Source of the DNA: Neiella marina
GTDB lineage: Bacteria > Pseudomonadota > Gammaproteobacteria > Enterobacterales > Neiellaceae
Direction: 5' to 3'
Length of the DNA: 64,000 nt
NCBI RefSeq assembly: GCF_002165625.1
Contig: NZ_NGNS01000017.1
Location: 34,309 to 98,308, forward strand
A program made the position numbers and the translations under genes. Positions 19,811-27,266 of this stretch are shown in pieces. Position 1 is the stretch's first letter; each line of letters starts with the position of its first letter. The notes beneath the pieces are model-generated. The model was not told where the DNA came from. It saw nothing but the letters and a program-made list of their open reading frames with translations, and did no database searches.

Positions 19811-19887
19811 ACGACCGTAGCTCAGCTGGTTAGAGCACCACCTTGACATGGTGGGGGTCGGTGGTTCGAGTCCACTCGGTCGTACCA
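19811..19887 (+). tRNA. tRNA-Val (anticodon GAC)
   Basis: 77 nt including an encoded CCA. Acceptor ACGACCG pairs with CGGTCGT; D arm GCTC...GAGC; anticodon stem CCACC/GGTGG with loop TTGACAT, anticodon GAC at 19845-19847; T loop TTCGAGT. Closely resembles the E. coli GAC valine tRNA. Confidence 0.97.
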
Positions 19888-20064
19888 ATTTTCTGCTTCT
19901 GCAGTACGTCGGCGTCTATCAACGCCAAACAAATTCCTTATTAGACTCAAGTTCTGAAAACCCACAATCTTCCTTCGCTCAGACTATACTGCTTCTGACA
20001 ACTCACTATTGCTAAAAATTAGCGGCTGAACCCCGCGCAAAGGTAAATCACAAGGACTGTGACT

Positions 20065-20331
20065 ATGGAAATCACCCTCTCATCGGCACTGAATTATGCC
20101 GTCTTACTCATTGCATCGATTACTGTCTATGTTGCCCTCACTCGCTTGTGGCCTGGCCAAAAACCTCGACCTGCGGATCGTCGTAAAGCGATTGGTTATG
20201 GCTTTGTTGGGGCGGGTTTGATGCTGATGGGATTGGGAGAGTTTTTTCAACCCGACAGTTCAATATGGTTTTATGTTGCTTTGCCAATTATTTGCGTTGG
20301 AGCCAGTTTCACTCGTAAAGTCAACGGCTAA
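20065..20331 (+). CDS. Small membrane protein, unknown
   Basis: 88 residues from ATG 20065, which has AAGGA eight bases upstream; a GTG six bases earlier is less likely. Three hydrophobic stretches (ALNYAVLLIASITVYVAL, YGFVGAGLMLMGLGEF, FYVALPIICVGASF) suggest a three-helix inner-membrane protein with a short basic loop (KPRPADRRK). I do not recognise a family. A remnant resembling the 3' end of modF begins three bases after its stop codon. Confidence 0.6.
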   Translation: MEITLSSALNYAVLLIASITVYVALTRLWPGQKPRPADRRKAIGYGFVGAGLMLMGLGEFFQPDSSIWFYVALPIICVGASFTRKVNG

Positions 20332-20333
20332 CC

Positions 20334-20349
20334 GGCAATTGCAGTGTTC
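20334..20349. repeat. 16-nt direct repeat, copy 1 (modF 3'-end remnant)
   Basis: GGCAATTGCAGTGTTC is identical to 21139-21154, which encodes residues near the C-terminus of the ModF-like protein. Similarity continues loosely for about 35 more bases with small gaps. The two copies are in the same orientation and flank the 186-codon membrane protein gene. Confidence 0.6.
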
Positions 20350-20557
20350 AGAGTAGCAATCCGAGCGAGGTTCTCCAGATTCACTTTCAACGGCATTGCT
20401 TTATCCAAGCAACACCTGTTGTTTGATTTCCTTCGCGCATTCCGGCCATTAAATGTTTTTGGTTGCTGTCTTTCATTTGCGCAATTGAATGTTGGCCGCT
20501 AACTTCATGGATTGTGTTTGCTTTGTTAACAATCTAATTATCAGGAAGATAGCGAGT

Positions 20558-21118
20558 ATGAAGTGTTTCAACGACGCGCAGCTGGATATGCGAAATGCCT
20601 ATCACCACGGTGCACCCGGTGTGCTTTGTTCTGGTTTAGTATGGTTAATTGCCGGACTGGTTGCTGTGTTCAGTAGCGCTGTTGCTGGAATTTTAACGCT
20701 GGTAATTGCTGGCATGCTGATATTCCCAGCATCAGTATTAGTTTGCAAACTTTTGGGAAGAACCGGTAAGCATTTCATCACCAACCCGCTTGCGCCGTTA
20801 GCGATTGAGGGGACTTTCTGGATGTTGCTGTCGATACCAATTGCCTTAGTTTTAGCGATAGACCAACCCCAGTACTTTTTTCCAGCCATGATGCTGGTTA
20901 TCGCAGGCCGCTACCTCACCTTCCGAACCTTGTACGGCCTAAAAACTTTTTACCTATTCTCTGCCGTGTTGGTCGCTGCAGCATTTGCTATTGTTGCAGC
21001 TCAAAGCCCGCCATATGTTGCTGGCATCGTTGGAGGATTAATTGAGATCGGTTTTGCTATCGGCCTGTTTGTTATCGCTAAAAGCGACACAACAAATCTA
21101 GCAATTGAAAGAGCTTAA
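20558..21118 (+). CDS. DUF7010-like membrane protein
   Basis: 186 residues from ATG 20558, nine bases after AGGAAG; upstream in-frame ATGs lack a ribosome site. Opening DAQLDMRNAYHHGAPGVLCSGLVWLIAG and about six hydrophobic helices resemble the DUF7010 family of small membrane proteins of unknown role; the assignment is from memory of the pattern. It converges on modF with one base between the stop codons. It is bracketed by copies of the modF 3' end, which hints that it arrived by insertion next to modF. Confidence 0.65.
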   Translation: MKCFNDAQLDMRNAYHHGAPGVLCSGLVWLIAGLVAVFSSAVAGILTLVIAGMLIFPASVLVCKLLGRTGKHFITNPLAPLAIEGTFWMLLSIPIALVLAIDQPQYFFPAMMLVIAGRYLTFRTLYGLKTFYLFSAVLVAAAFAIVAAQSPPYVAGIVGGLIEIGFAIGLFVIAKSDTTNLAIERA

Positions 21119-21119
21119 C

Positions 21120-22541
21120 TTAGTTAGCCACGTTAATGGGCAATTGCAGTGTTCGGCAATCGCAATGCAAACCTGGTTCTTCGCGATGGCTGACATATAG
21201 CAGCTGACTGCTACCAGACTCAATAATGCGATTGACCGCAGTTAGAACCAGTTGCGCATTCGCTTCGTCCAGGCCTTGTAGTGGCTCGTCCAAGATCAGT
21301 AGCAGCGGCGATTTAACCAAGGCTCTGATCACTAAGATCAACCGCTGCTCACCGTAGCTTAATTGATGAAATAGTTTTTTTGCTAGATGCTCAGCATGGA
21401 ACCATTTGAGCCAAGCCAAGGCGTGAGTTTTATGATGTTGGTTTACGTGGCGATACACGCCTATCGAATCAAAATAGCCCGACAACACCACGGTGAGTAC
21501 CGTCACCCTCACCCGATAATTGAGTTGTAGTTCTGAGCTGACCATACCAATGTGGCGTTTGATATCCCATATGCTTTCACCGTTGCCACGTTGAATACCA
21601 AACTGGCGAATATCGTTGCTATAGCATTGAGGGTGGTCGCCGCAAATGAGTTTCAGCAAGGTCGATTTACCCGAACCGTTGGGACCAATCACTCGCCAAT
21701 GCTCGCCTTGCTGAATAGCCCAATCTAAACCATTAAACACCACATTAGCGCCATAACTAACACGACCACGACGCAACTCAAAGACCGGCTCATCGGCGGC
21801 CAACGTGGTTGCAGTTTCTGACACCGGCGGCGGCTCATTTGGTGCTTCAGACAAATTAAGGGTTAACCAATGACTCGATTGTTGAACCTCTGACGCTTGA
21901 CCGCTGGCAACGAGTTGGCCTCCGGCGAAAACGGCTATGGACGGCAACCAAGCAGGCAAATCACTCGGCCGGTCAACCATCAATAACAACTGTATGCCCT
22001 GCACAGCCAATCGCTCAAGCAATTCACTAATGTCATGCCGAGCTTGAACATCAAGCCCTTCGAAAGGATCTTCGAGTAGTATTACCTGAGGTTGGCTGAG
22101 CAATGCCCGCGCCAGCATCAGTTTGCGTGTTTCCCCCGTGGACAAGGTGCGAAAGCCTTGCTGCAACAAATCAGTCAAGGCAAATTGTTCCGCCAGCGCC
22201 AGACATTGCTCAGACGGAGCGCCAGTCTCATGCAATAGCTCGATGACCAAGGTGCCAGGGTCGAATTCATCGAGCAGATCGCTCTCATCATTTTTGAGTT
22301 CCCGGGCAACCAGCGCTTCCTGCTCACCAAAGCTCACAGTGGCTATCGCGCTGGGCACACCCGACACGCAGCCACTGAAACGCAAGTTTTGCTGCAATAA
22401 TTCGAAAACGAGTGCTTTGCCGCTATCGTTGCGGCCAACAATGCCCCAGCTTTGTCCACCAATCGACCAATTGTCGATGGTCAGAAGCGGCTCATTGAAA
22501 ACGCTTTGGTTCGCTTCAATGCAAATGTTCTCAAGTTTCAT
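21120..22541 (-). CDS. modF: ModF-like tandem ABC ATPase with a degenerate first Walker A
   Basis: 473 residues, two ABC domains and no membrane part, the form of E. coli ModF (490 residues, linked by name to molybdate transport and photorepair, true role unclear). Domain 2 is complete: GPNGSGKST, LSYGEQRLILVIRAL, LLILDEP. In domain 1 the Walker A reads GRNDSGKAL, so the Ser/Thr that follows Lys and binds magnesium is Ala, while the signature (LSTGETRKLMLARALL) and Walker B (VILLEDP) remain. Domain 1 may therefore bind but not hydrolyse ATP. It is the fourth gene of the sugar-acid operon, 11 bases after the FAH gene, an unusual place for ModF. Confidence 0.85.
   Translation of the reverse strand: MKLENICIEANQSVFNEPLLTIDNWSIGGQSWGIVGRNDSGKALVFELLQQNLRFSGCVSGVPSAIATVSFGEQEALVARELKNDESDLLDEFDPGTLVIELLHETGAPSEQCLALAEQFALTDLLQQGFRTLSTGETRKLMLARALLSQPQVILLEDPFEGLDVQARHDISELLERLAVQGIQLLLMVDRPSDLPAWLPSIAVFAGGQLVASGQASEVQQSSHWLTLNLSEAPNEPPPVSETATTLAADEPVFELRRGRVSYGANVVFNGLDWAIQQGEHWRVIGPNGSGKSTLLKLICGDHPQCYSNDIRQFGIQRGNGESIWDIKRHIGMVSSELQLNYRVRVTVLTVVLSGYFDSIGVYRHVNQHHKTHALAWLKWFHAEHLAKKLFHQLSYGEQRLILVIRALVKSPLLLILDEPLQGLDEANAQLVLTAVNRIIESGSSQLLYVSHREEPGLHCDCRTLQLPINVAN
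21139..21154. repeat. 16-nt direct repeat, copy 2 (inside modF)
   Basis: Same 16 bases as 20334-20349, here as part of the modF coding sequence close to its stop codon. Confidence 0.6.
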
Positions 22542-22552
22542 GCCATGCTCAC

Positions 22553-23431
22553 TTAAGCTGTGAGGGTGTTGCGTAAAACCCCCAAGCCTTCAATTTCTAC
22601 CTCATAGGTATCACCAGCTTTTAGCCACTGCTGATTATGGAAACCGAGGATGACGCCCTCTGGTGTGCCGGTAATGATGACATCCCCCGGCTTTAGGGTC
22701 ATGTACTTGCTAACGTAGGCGATAATGGTTTTGACATCAAAAATCATATCAGCAGTGTTACTTTGCTGACGCACTTCACCGTTTAAGCGACCGACGATGG
22801 TTTTATCATTGGGGTTACCGAATTCATCCGCGGTCACCAGCCAAGGCCCCATGGGTAAAAAATCATCCAGCGTTTTGCCGTGTAACCACTGACCACTATC
22901 AAACTGCAGCGCGCGCTCACTCAAATCGTTGGCATTGCAATAGCCAAACACATGATCAAGGGCGTCATCAGCAGCGATGTGCTTGCCTTCTTTACCGATC
23001 ACCAAAGCCAATTCTGCTTCGTAGTCGAGCTGTTCAAGGCCAGTAACATCAACATCTACGCCATGACCACACAAGCTGTTGGCAAACTTACTGAACACCA
23101 CTGGATTGGTCGGAATCGCCATGTTGGCTTCTTCGGCATGTTTTTTGTAGTTCAGACCGATACAAATTACTTTCTCTGGGGCGTCACTCAAAGCACCATA
23201 ACTGACTTCTGATAATGGCATCCAAAGCGCTGTTTCAGCTTCGACGTCAGTGGCCAATTGCTGCAATTTAGGCAGTGCGGCCAAGCCCTCGCTATAAAGG
23301 TCATTGAACGTTGTTGGCACTGCTGTGCCTGTTTTTGCTGCCGCAGCGGCGACATCTAGAACCAGATCGCGGTCTAGAATGCCAAGATTCGGGCTACTCT
23401 GACCCGGCTTCATAAATGAGACAAATTGCAT
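22553..23431 (-). CDS. Fumarylacetoacetate hydrolase family protein
   Basis: 292 residues. The C-terminal FAH fold is complete: ICIGLNYKKHAEEANM, the metal-binding LDYEAELALVIGKEG, FGYCNANDLSERALQ, and ITGTPEGVILG. Family members hydrolyse or hydrate 2,4-dioxo acids. With a sugar-acid dehydratase directly upstream, a final cleavage step such as that of 2,4-diketo-3-deoxy acids in the non-phosphorylative fucose-type pathway is plausible (inference). Twelve bases separate it from the dehydratase gene. Confidence 0.88.
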   Translation of the reverse strand: MQFVSFMKPGQSSPNLGILDRDLVLDVAAAAAKTGTAVPTTFNDLYSEGLAALPKLQQLATDVEAETALWMPLSEVSYGALSDAPEKVICIGLNYKKHAEEANMAIPTNPVVFSKFANSLCGHGVDVDVTGLEQLDYEAELALVIGKEGKHIAADDALDHVFGYCNANDLSERALQFDSGQWLHGKTLDDFLPMGPWLVTADEFGNPNDKTIVGRLNGEVRQQSNTADMIFDVKTIIAYVSKYMTLKPGDVIITGTPEGVILGFHNQQWLKAGDTYEVEIEGLGVLRNTLTA

Positions 23432-23443
23432 GATTGTCCTTAA

Positions 23444-24577
23444 CTACCAGTTAGTAAACGCACCGTCGGGGCGGTACAATTGCGGCAACTCTGTTGCCTC
23501 AAAGGGATATTTATCGAGCTGGGCTGAATTGAGTGCGATCCCTAACCCTGCCGACTGCGGTACTTGTAGGTAACCGTCTTGCCACTCGATGTCGGTGGTG
23601 AAAACTTCCGGCATGGTTTCGGTCGGGATCCGTGGCAGCTCCTGAATCGCAACATTCGGCATGGCGATGTTGAGGTGCAAACTGGCCGCACTTGACACGG
23701 GACCCACCGGATTGTGAACGGCTAGATCAATATCATGGGCTTCACACATGGCCGCGATTTTTTGTGCCTCGGTAAGGCCACCAGCAATGCAAACATCGAC
23801 GCGTGCTAAGTCAATCAAGCGCTCCTCAATCAACTGACTAAACTGCCACTTGGAGCCAAATTGCTCACCTGCCGCCAATGGCACGGAGGTCGCTTGGCGT
23901 AGCTCTCTGTAATGCGCGGGCTGTTCACTGCGTAACGGATCTTCAACAAATAGTGGATTCAGTGACTCCACCGCTCGGCAGAATCGTTTTGCCTGTGCTG
24001 GTGACAATTTAGTGTGTGCGTCGAAACAGAGCCTAACGTTCGGCCCCAGCTGCTCATGCAGCATCTGCCATTCATCAATACTGCGATCGATGGCTGCGTC
24101 GGCATCAAACAAGCCGCCTTGTTGTGCAAATGGCTCCCAGCGCATGGCTCGCCATCCGGCCTGCTTGCGCTCTTTAGCACTGGCAAGTAGCTCGGCAGGG
24201 TTAGCGCCGTGTAAATGGCAATAGGTCAGCACTCGGTCCCGACACTTGCCACCGAGCAATTGATACACCGGACGGCCAATGGCTTTGCCTTTGATATCCC
24301 AAAGCGCCATATCAATAGCAGCGATTGCAGCCCCCGCCCAAGCGCCGCCGGGATAGAAACCGCCACGCCAAAGTCGTTGCCAAATCGCTTGGCTATCAAA
24401 TGGGTCTTTGCCAATAACAGCATGTTTAAAGTGTTCAATACCGCCAGCGATGGCAAGTTCGCGACTGGTGATACCTGACTCACCAATACCGACAATGCCT
24501 TCATCAGTTTGAATTTCGACAAACAAAAACGTCCGCCACTCTTTGGCCAAGTGAAGGCTAATATCAGTTATTTTCAT
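23444..24577 (-). CDS. Enolase-superfamily sugar-acid dehydratase (galactonate dehydratase-like)
   Basis: 377 residues, mandelate-racemase subgroup. Metal ligands in order: Asp in LCFDAHTKL, Glu in FVEDPLRSEQ, Glu in PLAAGEQFGS; DAH supplies a catalytic His and AVHNPVGPVSS the second, the pattern of D-galactonate-type dehydratases, not of racemases with a paired Lys. Capping-domain residues GIVGIGESG and RGGFYPGGAWAGAA are present. Such enzymes remove water from aldonic or aldaric acids to give 2-keto-3-deoxy acids. Second gene of the operon, seven bases after the SDR gene. The exact sugar cannot be named from sequence. Confidence 0.85.
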   Translation of the reverse strand: MKITDISLHLAKEWRTFLFVEIQTDEGIVGIGESGITSRELAIAGGIEHFKHAVIGKDPFDSQAIWQRLWRGGFYPGGAWAGAAIAAIDMALWDIKGKAIGRPVYQLLGGKCRDRVLTYCHLHGANPAELLASAKERKQAGWRAMRWEPFAQQGGLFDADAAIDRSIDEWQMLHEQLGPNVRLCFDAHTKLSPAQAKRFCRAVESLNPLFVEDPLRSEQPAHYRELRQATSVPLAAGEQFGSKWQFSQLIEERLIDLARVDVCIAGGLTEAQKIAAMCEAHDIDLAVHNPVGPVSSAASLHLNIAMPNVAIQELPRIPTETMPEVFTTDIEWQDGYLQVPQSAGLGIALNSAQLDKYPFEATELPQLYRPDGAFTNW

Positions 24578-24584
24578 TGCGCAT

Positions 24585-25451
24585 TTAGTCGTTGAGGTCT
24601 AACACGTTGCGCCACGAATACTGCGGCGTATAGCCCAACTCTCGCTTGGCTTTATCGATACTAATGAGCGTTTGATGATCCGATGTGTCCGGACGAATCG
24701 GCACTTCGGGGTAAACCGCCGCCATCAATTCAGCGTTGGTTTGCTTCATGATGGTGTCTACCGCAGCGATGATATAAGCCCGGCTGTCAGTGAATGTTGA
24801 CTCCAATGCCAAACGTGCGGCAACCGCACTATCACGAGCATCGACATAACCCCAAAGGTTGAATTTACGACTTGCTGGATCGGACCAATAGTCAGGAATG
24901 GCCTGATAATTGGCAGGATGGTCGGTATGGGTGTACAAAATGTTTGAATAACGCAGACTGATAATCGACACCCCATAAACGGTGGCGAAGTGATCGGCAA
25001 TGGTTTCAAGGGCTACTTTGGACAGTGCATAACTGTTTTGAGGTTGTACGGCATCATCTTCTGTCACTGGCACCACAACTGGTTTGTTGTTTTCAAATGG
25101 AAAACCGAGAACCGTTTCGCTCGACGCCCAAACCACTCGCTTGAAACCATGTGCCGCCGCCGCTTGAAACACATTGTACGTTGCTAAGGTATTGTTTTTG
25201 AAACGTTCAGCGCCGGTATCAAAGTCAAAATCAGGCTCCGGCGACGAAGCGAAGTGAACCACCGAGTCAACCTCCCGTAGTGCCCCCTGAACCGCCTGAT
25301 AGTTGGTTAAATCAATTTTTTGAAATGGGCAGAGTTTTTCTGTGGGCTCAGCGATGTCGAGATTTAGTACGTCATAGCCGTGGTTCAATAGCTCTTGAAC
25401 GACATAACGACCAGCGCCACCACTGCCACCTGTGACTGCAATTCGTTTCAT
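24585..25451 (-). CDS. NAD-dependent epimerase/dehydrogenase (uronate dehydrogenase-like)
   Basis: 288 residues from ATG 25451 (AAGGG upstream); a longer frame to 25514 has no ribosome site. Extended SDR: IAVTGGSGGAGRYVVQELL, VVHFASSPEP, catalytic Ser in WASSETVLG and YALSK. WGYVDARDSAVAARLALE resembles the uronate-dehydrogenase branch. It probably oxidises a sugar or uronic acid to the lactone that feeds the dehydratase encoded next. First gene of the four-gene operon and downstream of two palindromic sites. Confidence 0.8.
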   Translation of the reverse strand: MKRIAVTGGSGGAGRYVVQELLNHGYDVLNLDIAEPTEKLCPFQKIDLTNYQAVQGALREVDSVVHFASSPEPDFDFDTGAERFKNNTLATYNVFQAAAAHGFKRVVWASSETVLGFPFENNKPVVVPVTEDDAVQPQNSYALSKVALETIADHFATVYGVSIISLRYSNILYTHTDHPANYQAIPDYWSDPASRKFNLWGYVDARDSAVAARLALESTFTDSRAYIIAAVDTIMKQTNAELMAAVYPEVPIRPDTSDHQTLISIDKAKRELGYTPQYSWRNVLDLND

Positions 25452-25471
25452 AATAGGCCCTTGCGATTGAT

Positions 25472-25522
25472 AATTGTTACCGCTAACAATTAACCGTACA
25501 TGTCGAACATGCACAAGGTCAA
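25472..25522 (-). promoter_or_regulatory. Promoter and two operators of the sugar-acid operon
   Basis: AATTGTTACCGCTAACAATT (25472-25491) is an 8-4-8 perfect inverted repeat of the GntR(LacI-family)/IdnR kind. CATGTCGAACATG (25499-25511) is a second, perfect 5-3-5 palindrome. On the leftward strand a -35 TTGACC (25522-25517) and a weak -10 TACGGT (25498-25493) frame the second palindrome; the first lies just downstream of the -10. No regulator gene is nearby. Confidence 0.6.
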
Positions 25523-25588
25523 GTAGAGAATTGGAAACTCGGCGTTAGAGCACAGATTGACGCGCCTGAAAGCAATCGATAGTTTTTG

Positions 25589-26719
25589 TTACGCCTCGCC
25601 GTCTGATACCAGCGAAATCAAATAATCTGGCCAAAAGCTTAAGGCGAAGCCACTGATTAGCAAGGTATCCAATGCGGTGGCAATTAACTTAGCATTGAAT
25701 GGCCGAATATCTTGATAATTATCCCTATCGTGATCAACTAATTGTCCTGTCCGCTGTCGATACCTAAACCACTGTAATTCAATGAAGTAACGAGGCAACG
25801 AAACAAACACCACGCCGATCAATGTGACAAAAAGCCCAGCTATCCAAAGGTTATCTGTATTGCCGAGCGCCGAGCTTTGCCAAAGCAGAATATTGATCAT
25901 GTAACAGAAGGTGATGCTTTTTCCAAGCAAATAGGCTTCTGTAAACGCTTCGAGCTTAATTCGAATGACATTAAAATCTAAACATCGCTGTTGTGAATAA
26001 CTTTCTAGTGAAGAGCCTATTGATATAGCCGATGAAAAGATCGACATAAAAAACGTGATGGTTAACAGAGTAATGAACAACAGAACGAAATTTAGCAAAA
26101 AATAATACACCCCCAGCGGGCCAATTATTCTTTCATTGAAATGAGTTTTATCGACAAACCAGTAATCGACGCTAACTTTGCTCACATCTGAGATATCAGA
26201 AATATAACTCGCAGTGCCTAATAAGGAGATGGCTAACAATAAAACGAAAAGGAGAAACTCTCTAAAGAGAAGGCCTTGTCTCGGTGGCGATGCTTCGCCC
26301 TGTATCGATTGTGAATAAAGCTTAAGTTCACCCGAGCTATGGATGGAAACAAGCCATAGCCAAACCCCCAACCCAACATACAAGGGGCAAATCAAAGTAT
26401 AGAGAATGAGATTGACGGTATCGTCCGAAAAGTACAACCGACCAGCGTCAGAACCGGAGAACGTCCCTTCTGATAACGTCCAGATTGCCGGAATGCAAAA
26501 GCAAAAGATGAACGTTGCCAGCGCTGCGGCTAACCCAACCCTTCTGCCGGTATAACCGACCGAACTATTCCTTAAAGATACAGGGATTTCTGGAGCTAGC
26601 TCGATAAAAACATAGCTAAAAGGAGCTTTGAGAATTTTACATGGATAGGCGTTTGCTAGGTTCAGCAATAAAGAATAGATCCAAATTTTCGGCTCATCTG
26701 GAGCAGAATTCCTTTTCAT
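25589..26719 (-). CDS. Multi-pass membrane protein, unrecognised
   Basis: 376 residues from ATG 26719 (AAGGA six bases upstream); an ATG six bases earlier is possible. Seven or eight hydrophobic segments, among them GLAAALATFIFCFCIPAIW, LILYTLICPLYVGLGVWLWL, FLLFVLLLAISLLGT and LLNFVLLFITLLTITFFMS. No family recognised. The stretch looks richer in A and T than its surroundings and uses codons such as ATA and AGA more, which may mean acquisition. It is separated from the sugar operon by 137 bases. Confidence 0.65.
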   Translation of the reverse strand: MKRNSAPDEPKIWIYSLLLNLANAYPCKILKAPFSYVFIELAPEIPVSLRNSSVGYTGRRVGLAAALATFIFCFCIPAIWTLSEGTFSGSDAGRLYFSDDTVNLILYTLICPLYVGLGVWLWLVSIHSSGELKLYSQSIQGEASPPRQGLLFREFLLFVLLLAISLLGTASYISDISDVSKVSVDYWFVDKTHFNERIIGPLGVYYFLLNFVLLFITLLTITFFMSIFSSAISIGSSLESYSQQRCLDFNVIRIKLEAFTEAYLLGKSITFCYMINILLWQSSALGNTDNLWIAGLFVTLIGVVFVSLPRYFIELQWFRYRQRTGQLVDHDRDNYQDIRPFNAKLIATALDTLLISGFALSFWPDYLISLVSDGEA

Positions 26720-26984
26720 GTTCATTCCTTACCGAACACACAATCAATTGAAAACTTTCAATAACCAGAGGATTCAAGTTGCAACGACTCTGCTGAACGC
26801 GTCACCACACCTAAAAAGTAGTCGTTGCCTAAGGACCTTTCAAATGAGCTCCTTTCAATGCAGTACCTCGCTGTGGTTGGCGTTATTTGAGTTATTTGTC
26901 GAAACAGAACTATCTGCTAGTGTTAAACAGACTGGATAGCAACAGGAAGCTATCAAATAGGTTCGCCTCATTCACGGAGGACAG

Positions 26985-27179
26985 TTGATGATCCCTTTCG
27001 TTTTGTTAGCACTGGCTTTACTCGAATTATATGTTGGCATTCGAGATAGTTCGTTACTCGACTTATGCGTTGGCATTTTGGGCTTTGCAATAGCACTATC
27101 GATGCTCTATGCCGCGAGAACCGGCCAAACGATCACTGGCGACCTACGGCAATGGATCGCTAACCGACATAGCAAATAA
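26985..27179 (+). CDS. Small membrane protein, unknown
   Basis: 64 residues. GGAGG lies seven bases before the first of two ATGs (26985, 26988). Two hydrophobic helices (PFVLLALALLELYVGI and VGILGFAIALSMLYAA) and a short basic tail. Not recognised; the strong ribosome site and helix-turn-helix membrane layout support it as real. Confidence 0.55.
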   Translation: MMIPFVLLALALLELYVGIRDSSLLDLCVGILGFAIALSMLYAARTGQTITGDLRQWIANRHSK

Positions 27180-27202
27180 TCATTCGGCAGTGCGCTAGCT
27201 AA

Positions 27203-27237
27203 TAAAAAGCCGTGGCAAGACCATCTCGCTACGGCTT
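27203..27237 (-). terminator. Terminator of the S46 peptidase gene
   Basis: Leftward, AAGCCGT (27237-27231) pairs with ACGGCTT (27213-27207); the stem continues inward through GC and AGA with mismatches, and it is followed by TTTTTATT. Located 30 bases after the stop codon. Confidence 0.8.
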
Positions 27238-27266
27238 CTGTTTGCTTCATTGGCAGTAATTCGCGG

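Noticed and set aside
26718..26939. Rightward frame of 73 codons upstream of the small membrane protein
   Set aside because: No ribosome site and no protein-like pattern; it overlaps the start of the divergent gene.
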